Below, in pieces: positions 35,630-49,022 of a DNA stretch of 64,000 nt. The first letter of the stretch is position 1; every line of letters begins with the position of its first letter. A program made the position numbers and the translations under genes. Source of the DNA: Sialis fuliginosa (taxonomy: Eukaryota; Arthropoda; Insecta; Megaloptera; Sialidae); contig OY540812.1 in NCBI GenBank assembly GCA_961205875.1, positions 16,182,001 to 16,246,000 on the forward strand. Reading direction: 5' to 3'. The notes beneath the pieces are model-generated. The model ran no database searches, was not told the DNA's origin, and was given only the letters and a program-made list of their open reading frames with translations.

Positions 35630-36110
35630 CAGCGGTTTAAGAAACTGTCGATCGCGAGCTATCAGTAACTCGCGTGAAAAATATTTTTACTGAAAATCGA
35701 ATCTTATAATTTATTTGAAAATGCTTTAACTTATAACAATAGGGCGAGTTCAGACTAACCGCTACTTTTACTGATTTTTTTGTTTTATTATTTTTTTGCG
35801 TAAAAAGTTCGCTTCTTGATAAATTGACGCCTAAATGATAAAAAATCAATAAGAAAGAACACCTTTTTCATAATTACATATTAATTTAAAAATTACTTAA
35901 CATTTAACAACTCTAAGCAATGAAGTAAAAATTATCTATATCAATTGTGTGTAACGCCCGTTACGAATTTATTTATGGTTCGATTCGGGTTCAAATATAA
36001 ATTTCGGTTCGGGTTTAACATGTTGCAAACTATTTGGGTTCAAAATCCGTTATTTTTCTAAGGTTCGGGTTCAAGTTTGTAGTTGAAAGAAGATTATTTT
36101 GTTTAAAAAA
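35630..36110 (+). mobile_element. hAT-like fragment with GGTTCGGGTTCAA repeats
   Basis: CAGCGGTTTAAGAAACTGTC at 35630, then a CGATCGCGAG motif, resembles the end of a short hAT element. Several imperfect GGTTCGGGTTCAA motifs follow (about 35975-36085). No matching right end or target duplication was found, and the two parts may be separate repeats. An earlier similar end, CAGTGTTTTTAAAACTG, lies at 35354. Confidence 0.4.
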
Positions 36111-36389
36111 ATCTATAATTAACAAACAAAACATTTTGTGAAGAAGCTAAATAAACATTAATAGCCATTCAAATATGCTAGAAAATAGGGCAAATACTGT
36201 AAAATAAATAATTTTTGACAATTTGACATTAGATACGTTTATTTACAATTCATTAATTTTTCATGTAATTTTGTAAACCACATAACAATCCAAAATAAGC
36301 CATAAGATAATTTGTTCATTGAGTAATCTTATACATTTACTACAATACAACTACAATTTTCACGTGATATGACAATACAACTGATTGTG

Positions 36390-36805
36390 AGTCAAGGATC
36401 CCATCACTAATGAATAGTTTACCAACACGAGCGAGCCGAGTAGTGGGAGTGTAATAGTGTGCTTGTCTCCCGTCAGATGTCTTGTTTCTTCTGTATGTTA
36501 CGCACCTTTCTAGCGGCAGTTATGGTTTAGCTTACCGTTACTGGAGTTCGTACTGTACTGTTGTCGTGTGTGCAATATTTGAAATAAGTTGGACAACATG
36601 GTGACATTTCTTTCTAAATATTTGTATGTATTGTGCAATTCGGTCTTGAACTGTGAAAATAGTTTATGAAAACATTATTATCATTGTTAAAAAAACATTT
36701 TTTCTTGTGTGTAGTGCTTTGTGTTGCAAATTTTTAATGTAAATGTGTGTTTATACAACTTGTCAAAATGGTTTTTGGTAGCAACAATAAGTTTAGAATA
36801 CCGAG
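36390..36805 (+). promoter_or_regulatory. Candidate alternative promoter, 5' UTR and short first coding exon
   Basis: The block is GC-richer than its surroundings from about 36410 to 36580. It is followed by an ATG at 36768 in good context (GTCAAAATGG), twelve codons (MVFGSNNKFRIP) and two more bases up to a donor-like CCGAG|GTAATA at 36806. The exon would leave in phase 2, the same as exon 8 of the Shroom-like gene, so both could splice to one downstream exon. No TATA box is placed. A short open frame with a donor is weak evidence alone. It could equally start another gene or be chance. Confidence 0.35.
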
Positions 36806-37694
36806 GTAATATTATCTTTAACTTTATAAATTTATCGTTAAAAGTCTAGTATTTGCTATCATTAGAAGTAGGTACGTCCAAAAATTATTTAATACTTGAA
36901 GCAAATATTATTTTAAATTCACAAGAGTATTAGTAAAAAGTAATAATTTCATTAATTTTTTTAAATATATCTGGGATTATTCATTGTTATTGTATTATTC
37001 ATTAAGAACTAATTAGTTTAAAATGATAAATATCATAAAAATAGTTGCTGTAATTATAACATTATAAAATATGTAAATATTATATTCGATTACATTATTA
37101 ATTCTGTATAAATCATCTCTTATCTCCATGAATTAAATTAACGATAACTTTCCTTTAAAACTTTTTGAAAATTGAAATTGAATTGAAAACGATAGTGACA
37201 CAAAATTTTAATTTATTTATTACATTGAATCATTATGTAAATGACATTTTCAAATTTCCAAGCATGTATGAAATTGTTTTGTATTGAACTAAAAAGTTTT
37301 AACTTGTTTTCGCCAACTGTTTATTTTATTTTTATACTAATAAAAGTTAGTTCATAGTATTTATACAACGATATTATCATGTATACCTATATTTACTTTA
37401 AATAATTCGTTTTATACGTAATTTTACAACAAAATTAATATTCACCCCGTTAAACCACTAACCCTCATTTAAAAAAACATGCAACGTTCTATCAAAATAA
37501 AGGTTATTTATCGTTTTAGCGTCCCAAATTATATTATATTATTTTTTACATTTTTGATCGTATTTATTAATGGTTTCAAATATTCTAAATTCTAATAAAC
37601 GTTAAAATATTTTTAAATTCATCTGACCGCAAAGTATCTACACAAAAATCAAATTGTTATAATTATTTAGAAAATATGAATAATCAAGAATCAG

Positions 37695-37879
37695 CAGAAA
37701 CGTATAGCTAGAGGTCGCTGCGCCCCCAACGAAAATCGAAAAAAACGCCACCCTGGTGTTATTGAGAACATTTTTTAGCTCTCATGTATTTTTTTACGTC
37801 TCATAAAGCTCATATACACCATTTTGTAAGTAACCTTGCATCCTCAGCAGGGGCCGGTTTCGCGACCCCCTAGTTACTG
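37695..37879 (+). mobile_element. hAT-type element, 185 bp
   Basis: It begins CAGAAACGTATAGCTAGAGG and ends CTAGTTACTG, variants of the ends at 18667. The exact target duplication AGAATCAG lies at 37687-37694 and 37880-37887. The interior is short and noncoding (GCGCCCCCAACG, CATATACACC). Confidence 0.8.
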
Positions 37880-38933
37880 AGAATCAGCTAAAGCAACAAT
37901 AGATTGACACAATGAAGTAACTACAGGGTGGCTAGACTGGCAAGAAACCAGAACCCCTGGGCTTTGGAGGGCCTCGCGACAGGTATCCAGTAACTTTTTT
38001 GGTCACCTTACCCCTTGAGTTTTTTTAGGGCCCCACCTTAAAAATTTGCCAGAATCCCTGAATTGCCTGGATTGACGTATTTCTTAATGTTAAATTATTC
38101 TAGTAAAATAGTTTAGGTTTTTGTATTGTATTTTTCAGCAGAGTTTAAAACTGGAAAGAACGACAAATTTTATAAGGAATTAGTATATTTAATAATATTA
38201 GTTATTATTTTTTCACTTATAAAGTACTTTCCTATCGAAATTACCATATCAACAGAGGTATTATTCTTCAAACTTATGCCCGGTATTGAAAAAAATAATT
38301 TGCTCATAAACAAAAGCAAATCAAAATCTTTCTAAGAGTACATACTTCCACAACTTTTCAGTACGGTTGACAATTATTGGGTAATGCTTTACTTATCTTT
38401 GGATTTAAGCAATTTAGACCAAACCGCAAAATAAACAATACCTACCCTGCAAAAACATTTTTTGTTTATTTATGCTCGAGAGGAGAAAATTATCTCTTTA
38501 ATTCTAAACAGTATTTAGTTAACTGTTAACTAGATATTTTTTACCAAACGGAATTTTTTAAAGAAATAATCAAAACAAAACTTTAAAGTAATATTTTTCA
38601 GATAGAAACTACATACATATATTTATAATTGGTAATACATTGAACATTGTAACAGGTCACGATGTGAGTTACAGTATGTATTAAAAAATAATATTAAGTT
38701 AAGAACCACTGATTGAAATTTGTTTCGGAACTGCTGTTTGATAGGATATTTTAATTGTTGAAAGATTGTTCTAAAGGTGAGTGAGGGGACAGGGGAAGAT
38801 TCAAGTGAGACTGTGGGAATGAGGGCAGAGGCAGAAGGAGTTTGGTTGCCGAACTAGGCAGTGTTGGAAAAAAAAGATATAGAAAGATAAAAAATTTAAC
38901 AATTAGAAGTTTAAAAATAAACAAGTTAGTATA

Positions 38934-39150
38934 AAGATATAGTAGTGTTTTAAAAAAAAGAAAGGTATTAAAAGAATATAAATAATATGAGTTTTTAGTC
39001 AAGTATAAAATAAAGTGGTTTAAAAGGAAGAAAGGTGTTTAAAATATAAATAAAATGAGTTTTTAGTCAAGTATAAAATAAAGTGGTTTAAAAGGAAGAA
39101 AGGTGTTTAAAATATAACTAATATGAGTTATTAGTCAAGTATAAAATTAA
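38934..39150. repeat. Tandem repeat, 68-bp unit, about three copies
   Basis: Units start near 38934, 39001 and 39069, with a partial fourth. Each has AAGTATAAAATAAAGTGG, AAGGAAGAAAGGTGTTT and ATGAGTTTTTAGTC or close variants. The second and third are nearly identical; the first is more diverged. It lies in a purine-rich plus-strand tract (about 38760-39190). Confidence 0.85.
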
Positions 39151-39199
39151 AGTGGAAGGAAGAAAAGTGGTTTCAGTATAAAGATAAGTTTAGTTTTAA

Positions 39200-42100
39200 G
39201 AGTTTACAAAAAATTTTATGTTCATTATTATTATTTTGGTATTGGGTTTTTAGTAGGGTAATTAGGATTTAGTATTGAAGTTTTTTTTTTGTATTAAAAT
39301 TTAAGATTTGGAAGAAAATAAATTCAGTTTAAACAGATTTCTCATTGTTATTTAAAAAAAAATCCCACACACATTTTTTTTTTTATGGTAATTTTTTTTA
39401 TATATAATTTTATTTGTAAGGTGCTGTCGGCCATCATACCTTTTTGAGTTTAAGACTGGACCATTACAACATCTGTATGATAATATTAACTTTTTATATA
39501 ATCTACATTTATGAAATAAGTATTAACTGCGTACGTATAAAAATTAAAACAAAAAACTTTTCCATATTAGAAACATATGGGCTACATTCTGCTACATGCT
39601 GGTATGAAAATTTTGTTTTAAGTACTGGAAAGTTTAAGAAATTCTGGACTCCCTAAATGAAATATCTTCGTTATACACGTATGATACGTATTAAGAGATC
39701 TATGAGGTTACTTGGGGAACCTGTCGATTCCTCATGACTGTATGTAATCAATGTAATGTATCGTATTTTATATCTGACATAAATAATAACATAAACAGAT
39801 ACTGCGTGTATGTATTTTATAATTTGCATTGAGTTAATTGCATGTGGAATGGTTACGTGTTATACGTAGTACACCGCTAATAATTATATTATATACTTGT
39901 ACAAAAAGAAAGTGTTTTGTATGTTTGTAAAACAGTTTTTTAATACAACAATTAAAATATATTACAATAATATACATACATATGTACTTATCACGAAATG
40001 GTTGCTTTCAAGGAAAATACGTACCTATTCAAAAATATAATGTAATTAAAATTTAGATAGAAACATTTAATGATGCTATTTTGTAGAAATTTTCACACCT
40101 AAATGAAAAGTTTTGTTGTATAAAATTTCACATAATAACACGAGATGTTCGGTTAATTATTTTTCATCGAATATTTGCCCTGACAAACAGATAATTGAAT
40201 ATAATATGCGTATAATTATTATAGGTAGGTTCAGCTGAAAAATTAATTGTTATTTTTATCATAATAACACATATTATTTATGTTACATACCTACTTTTTA
40301 TTTTCACAATAACCTCAAAATTTAGAACGTAAAAATTGAATTAAAAATAATGACATTGATCAATTAAAATCATAGAAACATCAACTACGACAGAAAAATA
40401 TATAAATATATTTTATTATAAAAGATATTTACATATTGCTTCCTCGCCATATTCAAAGGATAGAAGAAGCTATGAACTCTTTTTTAAAGTATAAAAAAGA
40501 TCTGCTAAGTAAATACATAGTGCTTCCTCGTGCTAAATTCACCAAAAAAAAAGTCATTACAATGTGAGTTTTTCAAAAATTATTCTACATTTGATGAATT
40601 ATGCACAAGGAACACTTTGTGGAATCACTTGGCAGATGTTTTTGGGGTGCAAAATGTAATCTTCAAACCATCTGCCACTCAATATATACATATATAAATG
40701 TACTTGACAAATAAGTATAGATATGCATTAGTTTTGGGTACTTGTCATGGATGTAAGCACAGTTTTTTCATATTAATTGAATTATTATCTTTCAGTAAAT
40801 ACTACTTCGCTTTCATTAGATTTTGTAATGTTATTTTCGGATTACTTAATTAAAACGAATTAGTTTTATGAAATCATTTATTTTTCGATTGTACAAATTT
40901 GGTTTTGGAAAAAAATCTGTCTTATTTTTTACTTTCTAAATACTAAACTCAACTCATTTCAATTTCACTACAACTTAGTCTATAGTAATTTCCAAACACA
41001 AAACTTTGAATATATATCGAAACTCGAAATTATTATTTACCCATCAAAAACTAATAAGTACCCTAGATTTCTTCGACCGTAAATATATTTTATTTTTGGG
41101 GTTAGTCGAATTAATCTCTAAATTTTTCTTAAACTTTTGTATAATAGAAAAAACATTGTATCTAAATCAATATAAAAAAATTCTGTTACAACTATCATAA
41201 GAGAATCTAACTTTAGATAATAAATTTTAATTTGAACAATACATAAATAAATCAATAAAAATGATATATATTTTAACTGTCCTTGATACGCTCTTAAAAT
41301 AACACTCATTAATGTCGAAATATAAATGTAATGCATTTCATTTATAATTACTTTTTTCAACAGTTGAATTTTGTCATCAACGCTTAATAATTTTCAATTA
41401 AAATATTGTATATAGGTACATAATTTGTATATCAAGCGCCGATATTTAAATTTTACTTTATTTACAATCGAAAATATTTTATGTGTATAAAATTTATTTA
41501 TTTATATTTACATAACTACCTACTTGGGTATCTTATTAAAATTATACTAAAATTATGAGCTTATTTTTATACCTCATTTAAAATTCTAATCAGAAACGTT
41601 AAAGGAAGTAGTGACAAGTTTTTGTTAAAATTTTCGTTTTTATGTGGTTAGATACTTTGTAAATATTCAGTCACGTGTCATATTATGCAGTTGAGGAAAA
41701 ATGGTCATTCACAATAATATACATTAGTTATGAAGTAATTTGTTTTTTGACCATGACTGTTTTTATCATTAGCCAACTCCCCGGAAAAAAAATATTTTAT
41801 CATATTTTAATTTTTTTTAGTGATCCGTGCCAAACGGAACACTTATGGAATCACTTGAAACTTTTTGCGCTAGTGAATTTTTCGATAAATAATTTTCGTG
41901 GAATCATTGTTTTGCAATAATTTTTCTATTTTTCCATATTTTATTTTTATATGAATAAAAGTAGACAAAAAATCATTGGGACATAAAGGAGTTGAAGTAT
42001 TTTTGAGATTTCTTGTTGGTACGCCATCGAACTTTTTTGCGTATAAAATCGGAAGTGAACAGCACCACTACATCGGTTATAGTAAAATCGGAATATCAGC

Positions 42101-44040
42101 GCTGTGTAAACGTACTCATAAATAGATGAGATTTTTTTCCAAAAGGGCTCCCAAAAAATGTTGTTGATTTTTTAAATCATTTATTTATTTTCGGAAACTC
42201 ATATCTTGAATTGATGTAAACACATATTAGCATAAATAACGGAATTGACATGAAATACCTCTTATAATATACTGATCGGCATACTCCCACTTACGCGTTG
42301 AATTTCCTTTTAGTAAAACATTGATTTTGAATCTAGATTAATCATATTTTACTGTAATACATATTAATGATTAAAACATAAAATATCAGTAGATTATTCA
42401 CTTATATAATTAGGACGAACGGTGTTCCAGTGAGCTATGATCAATTTCGAATACTGATAGATAAGAAATATACCTACGTTTTGGTAGTAATTATTTAACA
42501 GTGACTGGAAATTGCGAATGGTTTTAGTACACAAATAAATTTCGAAATTCAGTTCATGTAAATAAAATTGTAATATTGGTTAAGGTGTGGATATTAATTA
42601 TATGTGTAGTAATATGCAATTTTATACGGCAATTACAATTATTATTAGCAAAATACTTAACCTACAGGCCAAATATATACCACAAAAATATTATGCAGTT
42701 TTAAATAATTTCTTACAAGGGAACCTTTCTAAGTGGCATATTCGGATTGAGTTTAAATTTTGTATATAGTTAGAGGGTTTTTCCTTCTCTGAATTCATAA
42801 GGTTTCTTTTCCAAGGCTATATGAGTATATATTATATATATAATACGTTTATATAGTTATGAAATCCAGCAATGCTATAATACGATTGCTGATTTTTAAT
42901 TCAGGGCGTATAGCAGTGCGATGTATTAATAAAATAGAAAACTACGGATTACGTGGTTAGAGTGTAGAGTATTTGATGATTCACATATTTCAAATTATTT
43001 TAAACGTTTTAGATAGATGCACAAATAAACCTATTTCAGATATATTAACTGTTCAAATAATTTCTAAGGCAGTAGAGATGTGTAATTTATGAGATTCTTT
43101 TCGGTGAACAGTATTTTTAAAAAAGAATCGTTCTTTTTTAATTACAATATATTAAATATTTTAACAAATTTAGTAAAATTTTATAAATTAGGAGCAAAAA
43201 AAAGTCTTCAATTTTTCTTTTTGCATATTCTAGAAGTGAACGACTCATTGAACAATTCTTCTTACTGAATTGATTCAAATGACTCGAGTCACTAAAAAGA
43301 CTCATTTTTACCATTTCTATAGGGCAGATATTACTTTCTGGGATTATGGGTGTGCTTGTCGTCCTATGCTTAAATATTTTATATTACAAATGGTAAACTC
43401 AAATTTTTTGTAAAAGCTCTGGGCTAGAAAAATAGAACTCAAGAATCATTAAATAGAAAGAATATTACACTAAGTTCGCCCCTGGTACCAAAATTATAAT
43501 TTCTTTATATAGTAATAATGGCACTAGTTCATTTTTTATACATATCTACATATACATAGTTAATCCGTTAATTTTTTTGTCTTCAGCGACGAATATGGGC
43601 ATGTTCAAAAATATATTTTACACCAATTCATATTACATCAGATATCTAATATCAGATAATTAACATCTCAAATCTTATATCAACTTTCCAAAAATCCATA
43701 TCCAAAAAATCCTAATGTCCTTGAGACAGAATAATTTGTAAACAGATGTTTCTCCCCCAATCTGCGTCCATACACATAAGTCTGAAAATAGACCCTTTAT
43801 ACTTAGGGTTCGGCCCCTGTGTTCGCAAACTTCCTGCATATAAGGAAGTGCGTGCACGGCACGCGAACATCTGAGAAAGCAGGTGATGTATATATTGTAG
43901 CCCTGTCTTCATCACTCAAACACACGTGTAAATGCAATACAAATAGACATATGGAAATCAAAAGTATTATGTATTCCTAGAAACTTCAATAAGTCTTTTG
44001 ACATTTTTTTTTTAAATAAATTGTTAACACTAACAATAAG
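39200..44040. other. No gene recognised
   Basis: A/T-rich DNA with many short frames typical of chance. Related segments with GCTTCCTCG occur at 40439 and 40529, and again at 51541, so an old dispersed repeat may be present. Confidence 0.5.
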
Positions 44041-44310
44041 TGGCGTAAAAGTCACGAAGGGGTTTATAATACTTGTAACTTTTAATTTGCTATTTTTAAT
44101 TTAAAATATATTTAATTTCACAAACAAAACTATTTGAGATTACAACTTAATATAAATTTTCGCCTCATTCTCTCTAAAATATCCCCAAAGGAATAATCAG
44201 TAGCTGTTTAATCCGGCAACGGGAAGGCCAAATATTTCACAATTAAAATTTCAAATTAAAAATATATGTTATACCTAATTTTTTTAATCCCCTTGGTGAC
44301 TTTTACGGCA
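44041..44310. mobile_element. Diverged inverted-repeat (hAT-like) element, about 270 bp
   Basis: TGGCGTAAAAGTCACGAAGG at 44041 is matched in inverse by CCTTGGTGACTTTTACGGCA ending at 44310. The ends resemble decayed CAGTGGCG hAT termini. No target duplication could be defined. The minus-strand frame over the right arm is not a gene. Confidence 0.55.
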
Positions 44311-46093
44311 ATCTGTGTTATAGTTTTATCTTGTTCATAATAAAAATAAGTCGTACAAAGAAAAAAAACAAAGCAACTTGCTTTACTTTTTGTTGATTTA
44401 TTTAATATTAAGGCGTTTTTGCATTTCAGCGTCTGCAATAATATGCCTTTTTGCGTTATTGACGTCTTATTCGAATATACTTTAAACGTTTTACAACCTC
44501 CTCAAATATGTACTCGAAAAGTAGTGGGGACAATATTTGAATTATCTTTTATAATTTACAGTATTTATGGTTTATTTGTTCTTCTAACAAATAATTATAT
44601 TCATTTAGATAGATGCTTCAATTATCTTTTATTTTTGTAAAACACCGAACTGAACTGATTGTTAAAGTAGGTACATATTGACATAATTAAAAAAATATAA
44701 TTTGAAAAATTTCTTCAGTTCGAAGAATTTGCCAACAGCGCATATTAAATTTTATAGCGTTTTATTTATTTAACTAATTTTCCCTATTTTAATTTTCATG
44801 AACCCAAAAATTTTATAAAATCATGAGGAATATTTTCATCACTTTTTATTGGTGTTATATCGTTAATAGTTTAATAAATAACGAAACCAAAATTTTCATC
44901 ATTTTAATGACTTCTTTAGTAACATTCTTAAATACATCAAGCAGAAATAATATACCTACTCTAATAAAACGTTAAAAAAAACGAAACTTCTAAATAAATT
45001 CACGTGCACCGATTACCTTATTATTAACTCAAACCATGTATTGTACAAGAAACAAAAAATGGTCCAATTTAAATCAGTGAAAAAGTGTCGTTATGTAATA
45101 CAAGGCTAAGCCAGTCACGTTTAGTTACACACACATAGTGGGTGTTCAGGTCACGTGGCTGGGGGCCTCCGGGGCCCGAAATATTGCCCGCTTGGATCGT
45201 ATAAAAACTAACATATTAATAGCTTTTTAATTTATTGTCAGATATAATCAACTTTCGGTAGCATACATTCCGGTGGCAAGTTTTTAGAATGTGTTTACAA
45301 TTATTTGTGTTATGATTGAGAGAATGGATATTTTGTTAAATGATTTGATCTTATTGCAGAAATATCGTATTGTCAGGAGCGTACGTTAGGGTTCCATAAA
45401 ATATAATCTAATATTTAAAAGAAAATGGTTATTTGGAATATAAATATTTATAAATAATAATGAAATCCGTTAGCGTCATACATATATTATAAAATAATAG
45501 ATAATTAGATTAGGATAAGTAATTAAAATTATGTACATATTTATAATAAATATGTATGTTTGTTGATTTCACTTCTTGTACTTTGTAATTCAAAGAATTT
45601 TATTTATTACCTTCTTTATGTCATAATGTAATTAAACCAAGAAAAATACATAATTCTTATCTATATATGAAATTCCAATCAATAATATTCAGTTTCATCG
45701 TCTGTAATAAATTCTATTACTGTAATTTTTCTGCTATTTAATTTTTATCGGTTATTTCCAATAGTATAATAATATTTTATCACTATTTTGGTTGGTCATA
45801 TAACTGAGGCTTCAAATTTTTTTTTTTGTTTAATGCGAAGCGGTATGGCTATTTCAAGTTTTTTAATTTAACTTTGTTTTCATATTTTATTTCATACACT
45901 TCCTATTTTTTAAAACGATCTCACAAGTTAAAAAAATATTTTAGATAGAAGTTGTAAATAATATTATTACCAGGGGTTATTTTAGTGTGTAGTTGTAGCT
46001 TGTTTCTGCAGTTTCAAAAATGAAAACTGCAGTTGTAAAAGCTAATTTGTGTAGTTGAAAAATTGCAAGTAGAAAGAAAAATATCAAACAGTG

Positions 46094-46300
46094 TAATGTG
46101 TGGTATTATAAACGAGCTCCAAATGAGGTTTCTAACCTATCTGACAGTTCTCCTTAAGTTACATGAAATGCATGGTATGTAAACACCAAAGGTATTAAAA
46201 CAGTGATGATATTATGAAAATTATTTTGTACGGCCAAAGTCGCCAACTGTGTTACAATAAGTTAAAGTATCACTGCTCTAAATTCCATAGCTAATCCATA
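46094..46300 (+). mobile_element. Possible family B remnant
   Basis: TAATGTGTGGTATTATAAACGAGC resembles a mutated family B left end, and TATCACTGCTCTAAATTCCA near 46270 matches an internal family segment. The right end is not recognisable. Confidence 0.4.
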
Positions 46301-46639
46301 CATACTATCGTGGCGCCCATATTAACTTCTTTAATGTTAATTTGGAAATTTTTTGAAAATATAAGAAATAACTGTATTTAAAATTATAAAAAAAACAATT
46401 TTTCGCTTCATTGAATATGCTTTATCGTAATTAAGACGCACCCTAAATTTCAGCCGTTTTTTTCTTAAAAATGACCCATCATTCAGCTGGGTGAATAAGA
46501 TAATTAAAATATCTCCATATGCCATACATGCATTAATACATGATATCGCGTTTGCACAATACACATAGATAAACACGTTGCAACAAATAGTTACAATTTT
46601 ACACCACAATCGATCATGGGTTTGTATCGACGGACGTGG

Positions 46640-46946
46640 GAAACGCAAAAGTGACGTAACAACATCCATATACTTTCACAGCTATCTTCGATACAGTTCT
46701 GTCTCCACACCGCCCGCCCTCCACCTGGACGGTTTTTGTTTTTGAATGTGGGGCATCCAGCTGCCGAGTTAGATAACATGGCACACTTTAATCAATAGCC
46801 AACATAATTATTATTGCTGAAATGAAATATACGTGTTTGTTTGATAAGCTAACGGTAAATTGCAGATATGGTATATATGGTGTGTTGACAAAACTGAATT
46901 CGCTGCTCTTGTTGTTAATTTGAAATGAAATAATGCCAGATGTGAA
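46640..46946 (+). promoter_or_regulatory. Weak candidate promoter and first coding exon
   Basis: A locally GC-rich stretch (about 46640-46770) contains GTGACGTAAC, which resembles a CRE/bZIP site, and CCGCCCGCCC. Downstream an ATG at 46933 opens MPDV and two further bases before the donor consensus GAA|GTAAGT at 46947. Phase 2 again matches exon 8 of the Shroom-like gene. Four codons is very little evidence. Confidence 0.2.
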
Positions 46947-46999
46947 GTAAGTAGTTTATGTACTAGGATGTTTTCTTTAACGAATGTGGTATTGTGTTT

Positions 47000-48600
47000 T
47001 TGCTAAGAAATATTGTACATTTTTGAAAGCGCAAATCCGCTATTAATAGCTGTTAGAATTGCTAGAAAATTATATGTTGTGTAGTTTTATTGTTCTTGTT
47101 AGAAGAAAGGTCATTTATCAAACAATGGACAAAAAAGGATCACCAGAAAGTTTAACATAAATCGAAATGACGACTTGGATGGACCAAAACCGTATTTTTT
47201 GACGAGATCAAATATCCGCAAAATCATAGTGACCTAAAATATTCAACATGCCCTCAACACACGGTTCACCACGAATTGTTTTTATCCGACTTCGTAAAAT
47301 TTACACAAAATATGAACAAATTATATACCTAAACATAACCTATCCATTAGTGAAAAGCGGAATAAAATCCGTTCAGGTAACTCCAGGTCCCTTCTTAGAA
47401 TTTGTATGAAAATTAAAAATATATAGATTAGCAACAATCATAATCAAATTCGATATTTTACCTTTCATAGAAGTGAAATGTTTCTTTATATTTCAATTTT
47501 CAATCAATATAATTGTAAGACACCTAAATCTCGTCTTGTTTCGTGTGAAGCCCTAACAACGAAAAACATTAAAAATATGCCTTTTACGATAAAAGTGTCA
47601 ATGCTATCTTTTAGAGTGAATTGTGGAGAATCTTTGACCCGAATACTCGGCCCTTCAGGACCAAGTATCCCCCTACTAAAAAAATCATGTATTAATAATG
47701 AGAACCAAATTAGTTGCGTTCTACATAAAATTTCATAATAGCATAGAAAATATAAAATATTGCAAGAAACGGAATAAAATCACAAGAGCTCGTATTACCT
47801 TTTAAGAATCGACTCCAATCAGCCGCATAAAGATTTAAAAGATTTCTTACATCACGCGGCGACCTCGAAAAGAAAGAACTGTATCTCTCCTACCTTCATA
47901 ACAACTGTAACAAACGACTATAACTACAATCCGGTTCAAATCGCGAAGCTGAATCTACAACATAGTTATATTATCATCGTTATTATTATTGTTGTTTTTC
48001 CAGCGCAAACATCCACCTCCTGCTGAACTGTGGGACGCCACTGTCCCCACTTAACGTCCGTAACGGTGAACCCCAGACCTGACCTCTTGCGGAACTTATG
48101 CAAACTAATATGTGCTTAATCTAATACACTTTTGTTCTTTGTTGTGTTGTAGTAGTATTTGGGTGTTCTCTATTAATTTTGATTATGTAAGTTGTGAGGT
48201 TTCCGCAGTGATTAATGTTTTTAAATTACAGAGCTGGTTCTAGTTTTTCAACTGTCCAAATATTTTTAAAATATTCGTCTATAGCTTTGATAATCGTTAA
48301 CTAACTTATGATTTTTTGCCTCTTCGCCATATCCAACAAAACGTCTAAAATTTTAGTAAAATATTCCCTTACGAAATATTTCCCCTGCAGAATTTTGAAA
48401 AGCAAGTGCTTTTTTGACATTTCTGCCATTTTTTATGTATGTATAGTAGAAAAAATGATTTTGATTGAAATTGTTGAAAAATGAATCAAGACAAATTTTG
48501 AATTAACATTTTCTAACAAAATTGTATAGAAATGAAACGGTTAACTATAATGATACTTATTATATTAATTTAATTAAGCCAAACATGTATATTGAATAAA
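47000..48600. other. Mostly unremarkable; GC-rich islet at 47995-48110
   Basis: After TTGTTGTTTTTCCAG (ending 48001) comes a GC-rich islet that is open in plus frames. Entered in phase 2, as exon 8 of the Shroom-like gene would require, it reads ANIHLLLNCGTPLSPLNVRN then GEPQT and a TGA. Another plus frame gives RKHPPPAELWDATVPT and a TAA, and the minus strand is open too (RKRSGLGFTVTDVKWGQW). No choice can be made by eye, so it is noted, not called, as an exon. Confidence 0.3.
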
Positions 48601-48607
48601 TAAGTCA

Positions 48608-49022
48608 TGCCCGTATCAAGAAAATGTACAGTTAATATTTTCTTTTTATTACAAACAGGCAAAATTACATTAAACATTTTTGAGGTTTGAATCTCAAGCA
48701 ACGTGCCCAAAACGATCACGTTTCATTTGTTTTGGAAAATGTTATTGAACTATCAAGTGTTCAAATAAAAACTTTCAAATGGGGTATCAAACTTATACTT
48801 ATGACAATTCTATTGGAGTTTTGACAGTTTCATGCATAAGAAATAAAAACAAAGGTATGTAAAGTATATTTACTAATCTTGATTAAAAACGGTAAAAAAA
48901 ATCAACTTATTGCGCATGAAACTATTAAATACTCAAAGATAACTGTCATATAAATTTGATACCCCATTTGAAAGTGCTTGCAAGCTTGCAAATTTTGCGA
49001 GCTCCTTTATAATACTGGACAT
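48608..49022 (+). mobile_element. Family B-like element enclosing an inverted repeat
   Basis: The left TGCCCGTATCAAGAAAATG and the right TTTATAATACTGGACA resemble family B termini. Inside, CTTTCAAATGGGGTATCAAA (48772) is inverted at TTTGATACCCCATTTGAAAG (about 48954-48973), with more pairing (CATGCATAAG / CTTATTGCGCATG). The flanking trinucleotides do not match, so the outer boundaries are tentative. Confidence 0.5.

Noticed and set aside
35500-35640. Possible tRNA-like GGTTAGTTGG motif
   Set aside because: No cloverleaf can be built; the motif lies in a short hAT element.
37920-38065. Possible hAT element CAGGGTGGCTAG...GAATCCCTG
   Set aside because: The ends look hAT-like, but no 8-bp duplication flanks them, so it was not called.
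43675-43915. Overlapping minus-strand frames rich in Cys/His
   Set aside because: Two frames overlap in different registers over the same bases, no zinc-finger spacing, no splice signals.
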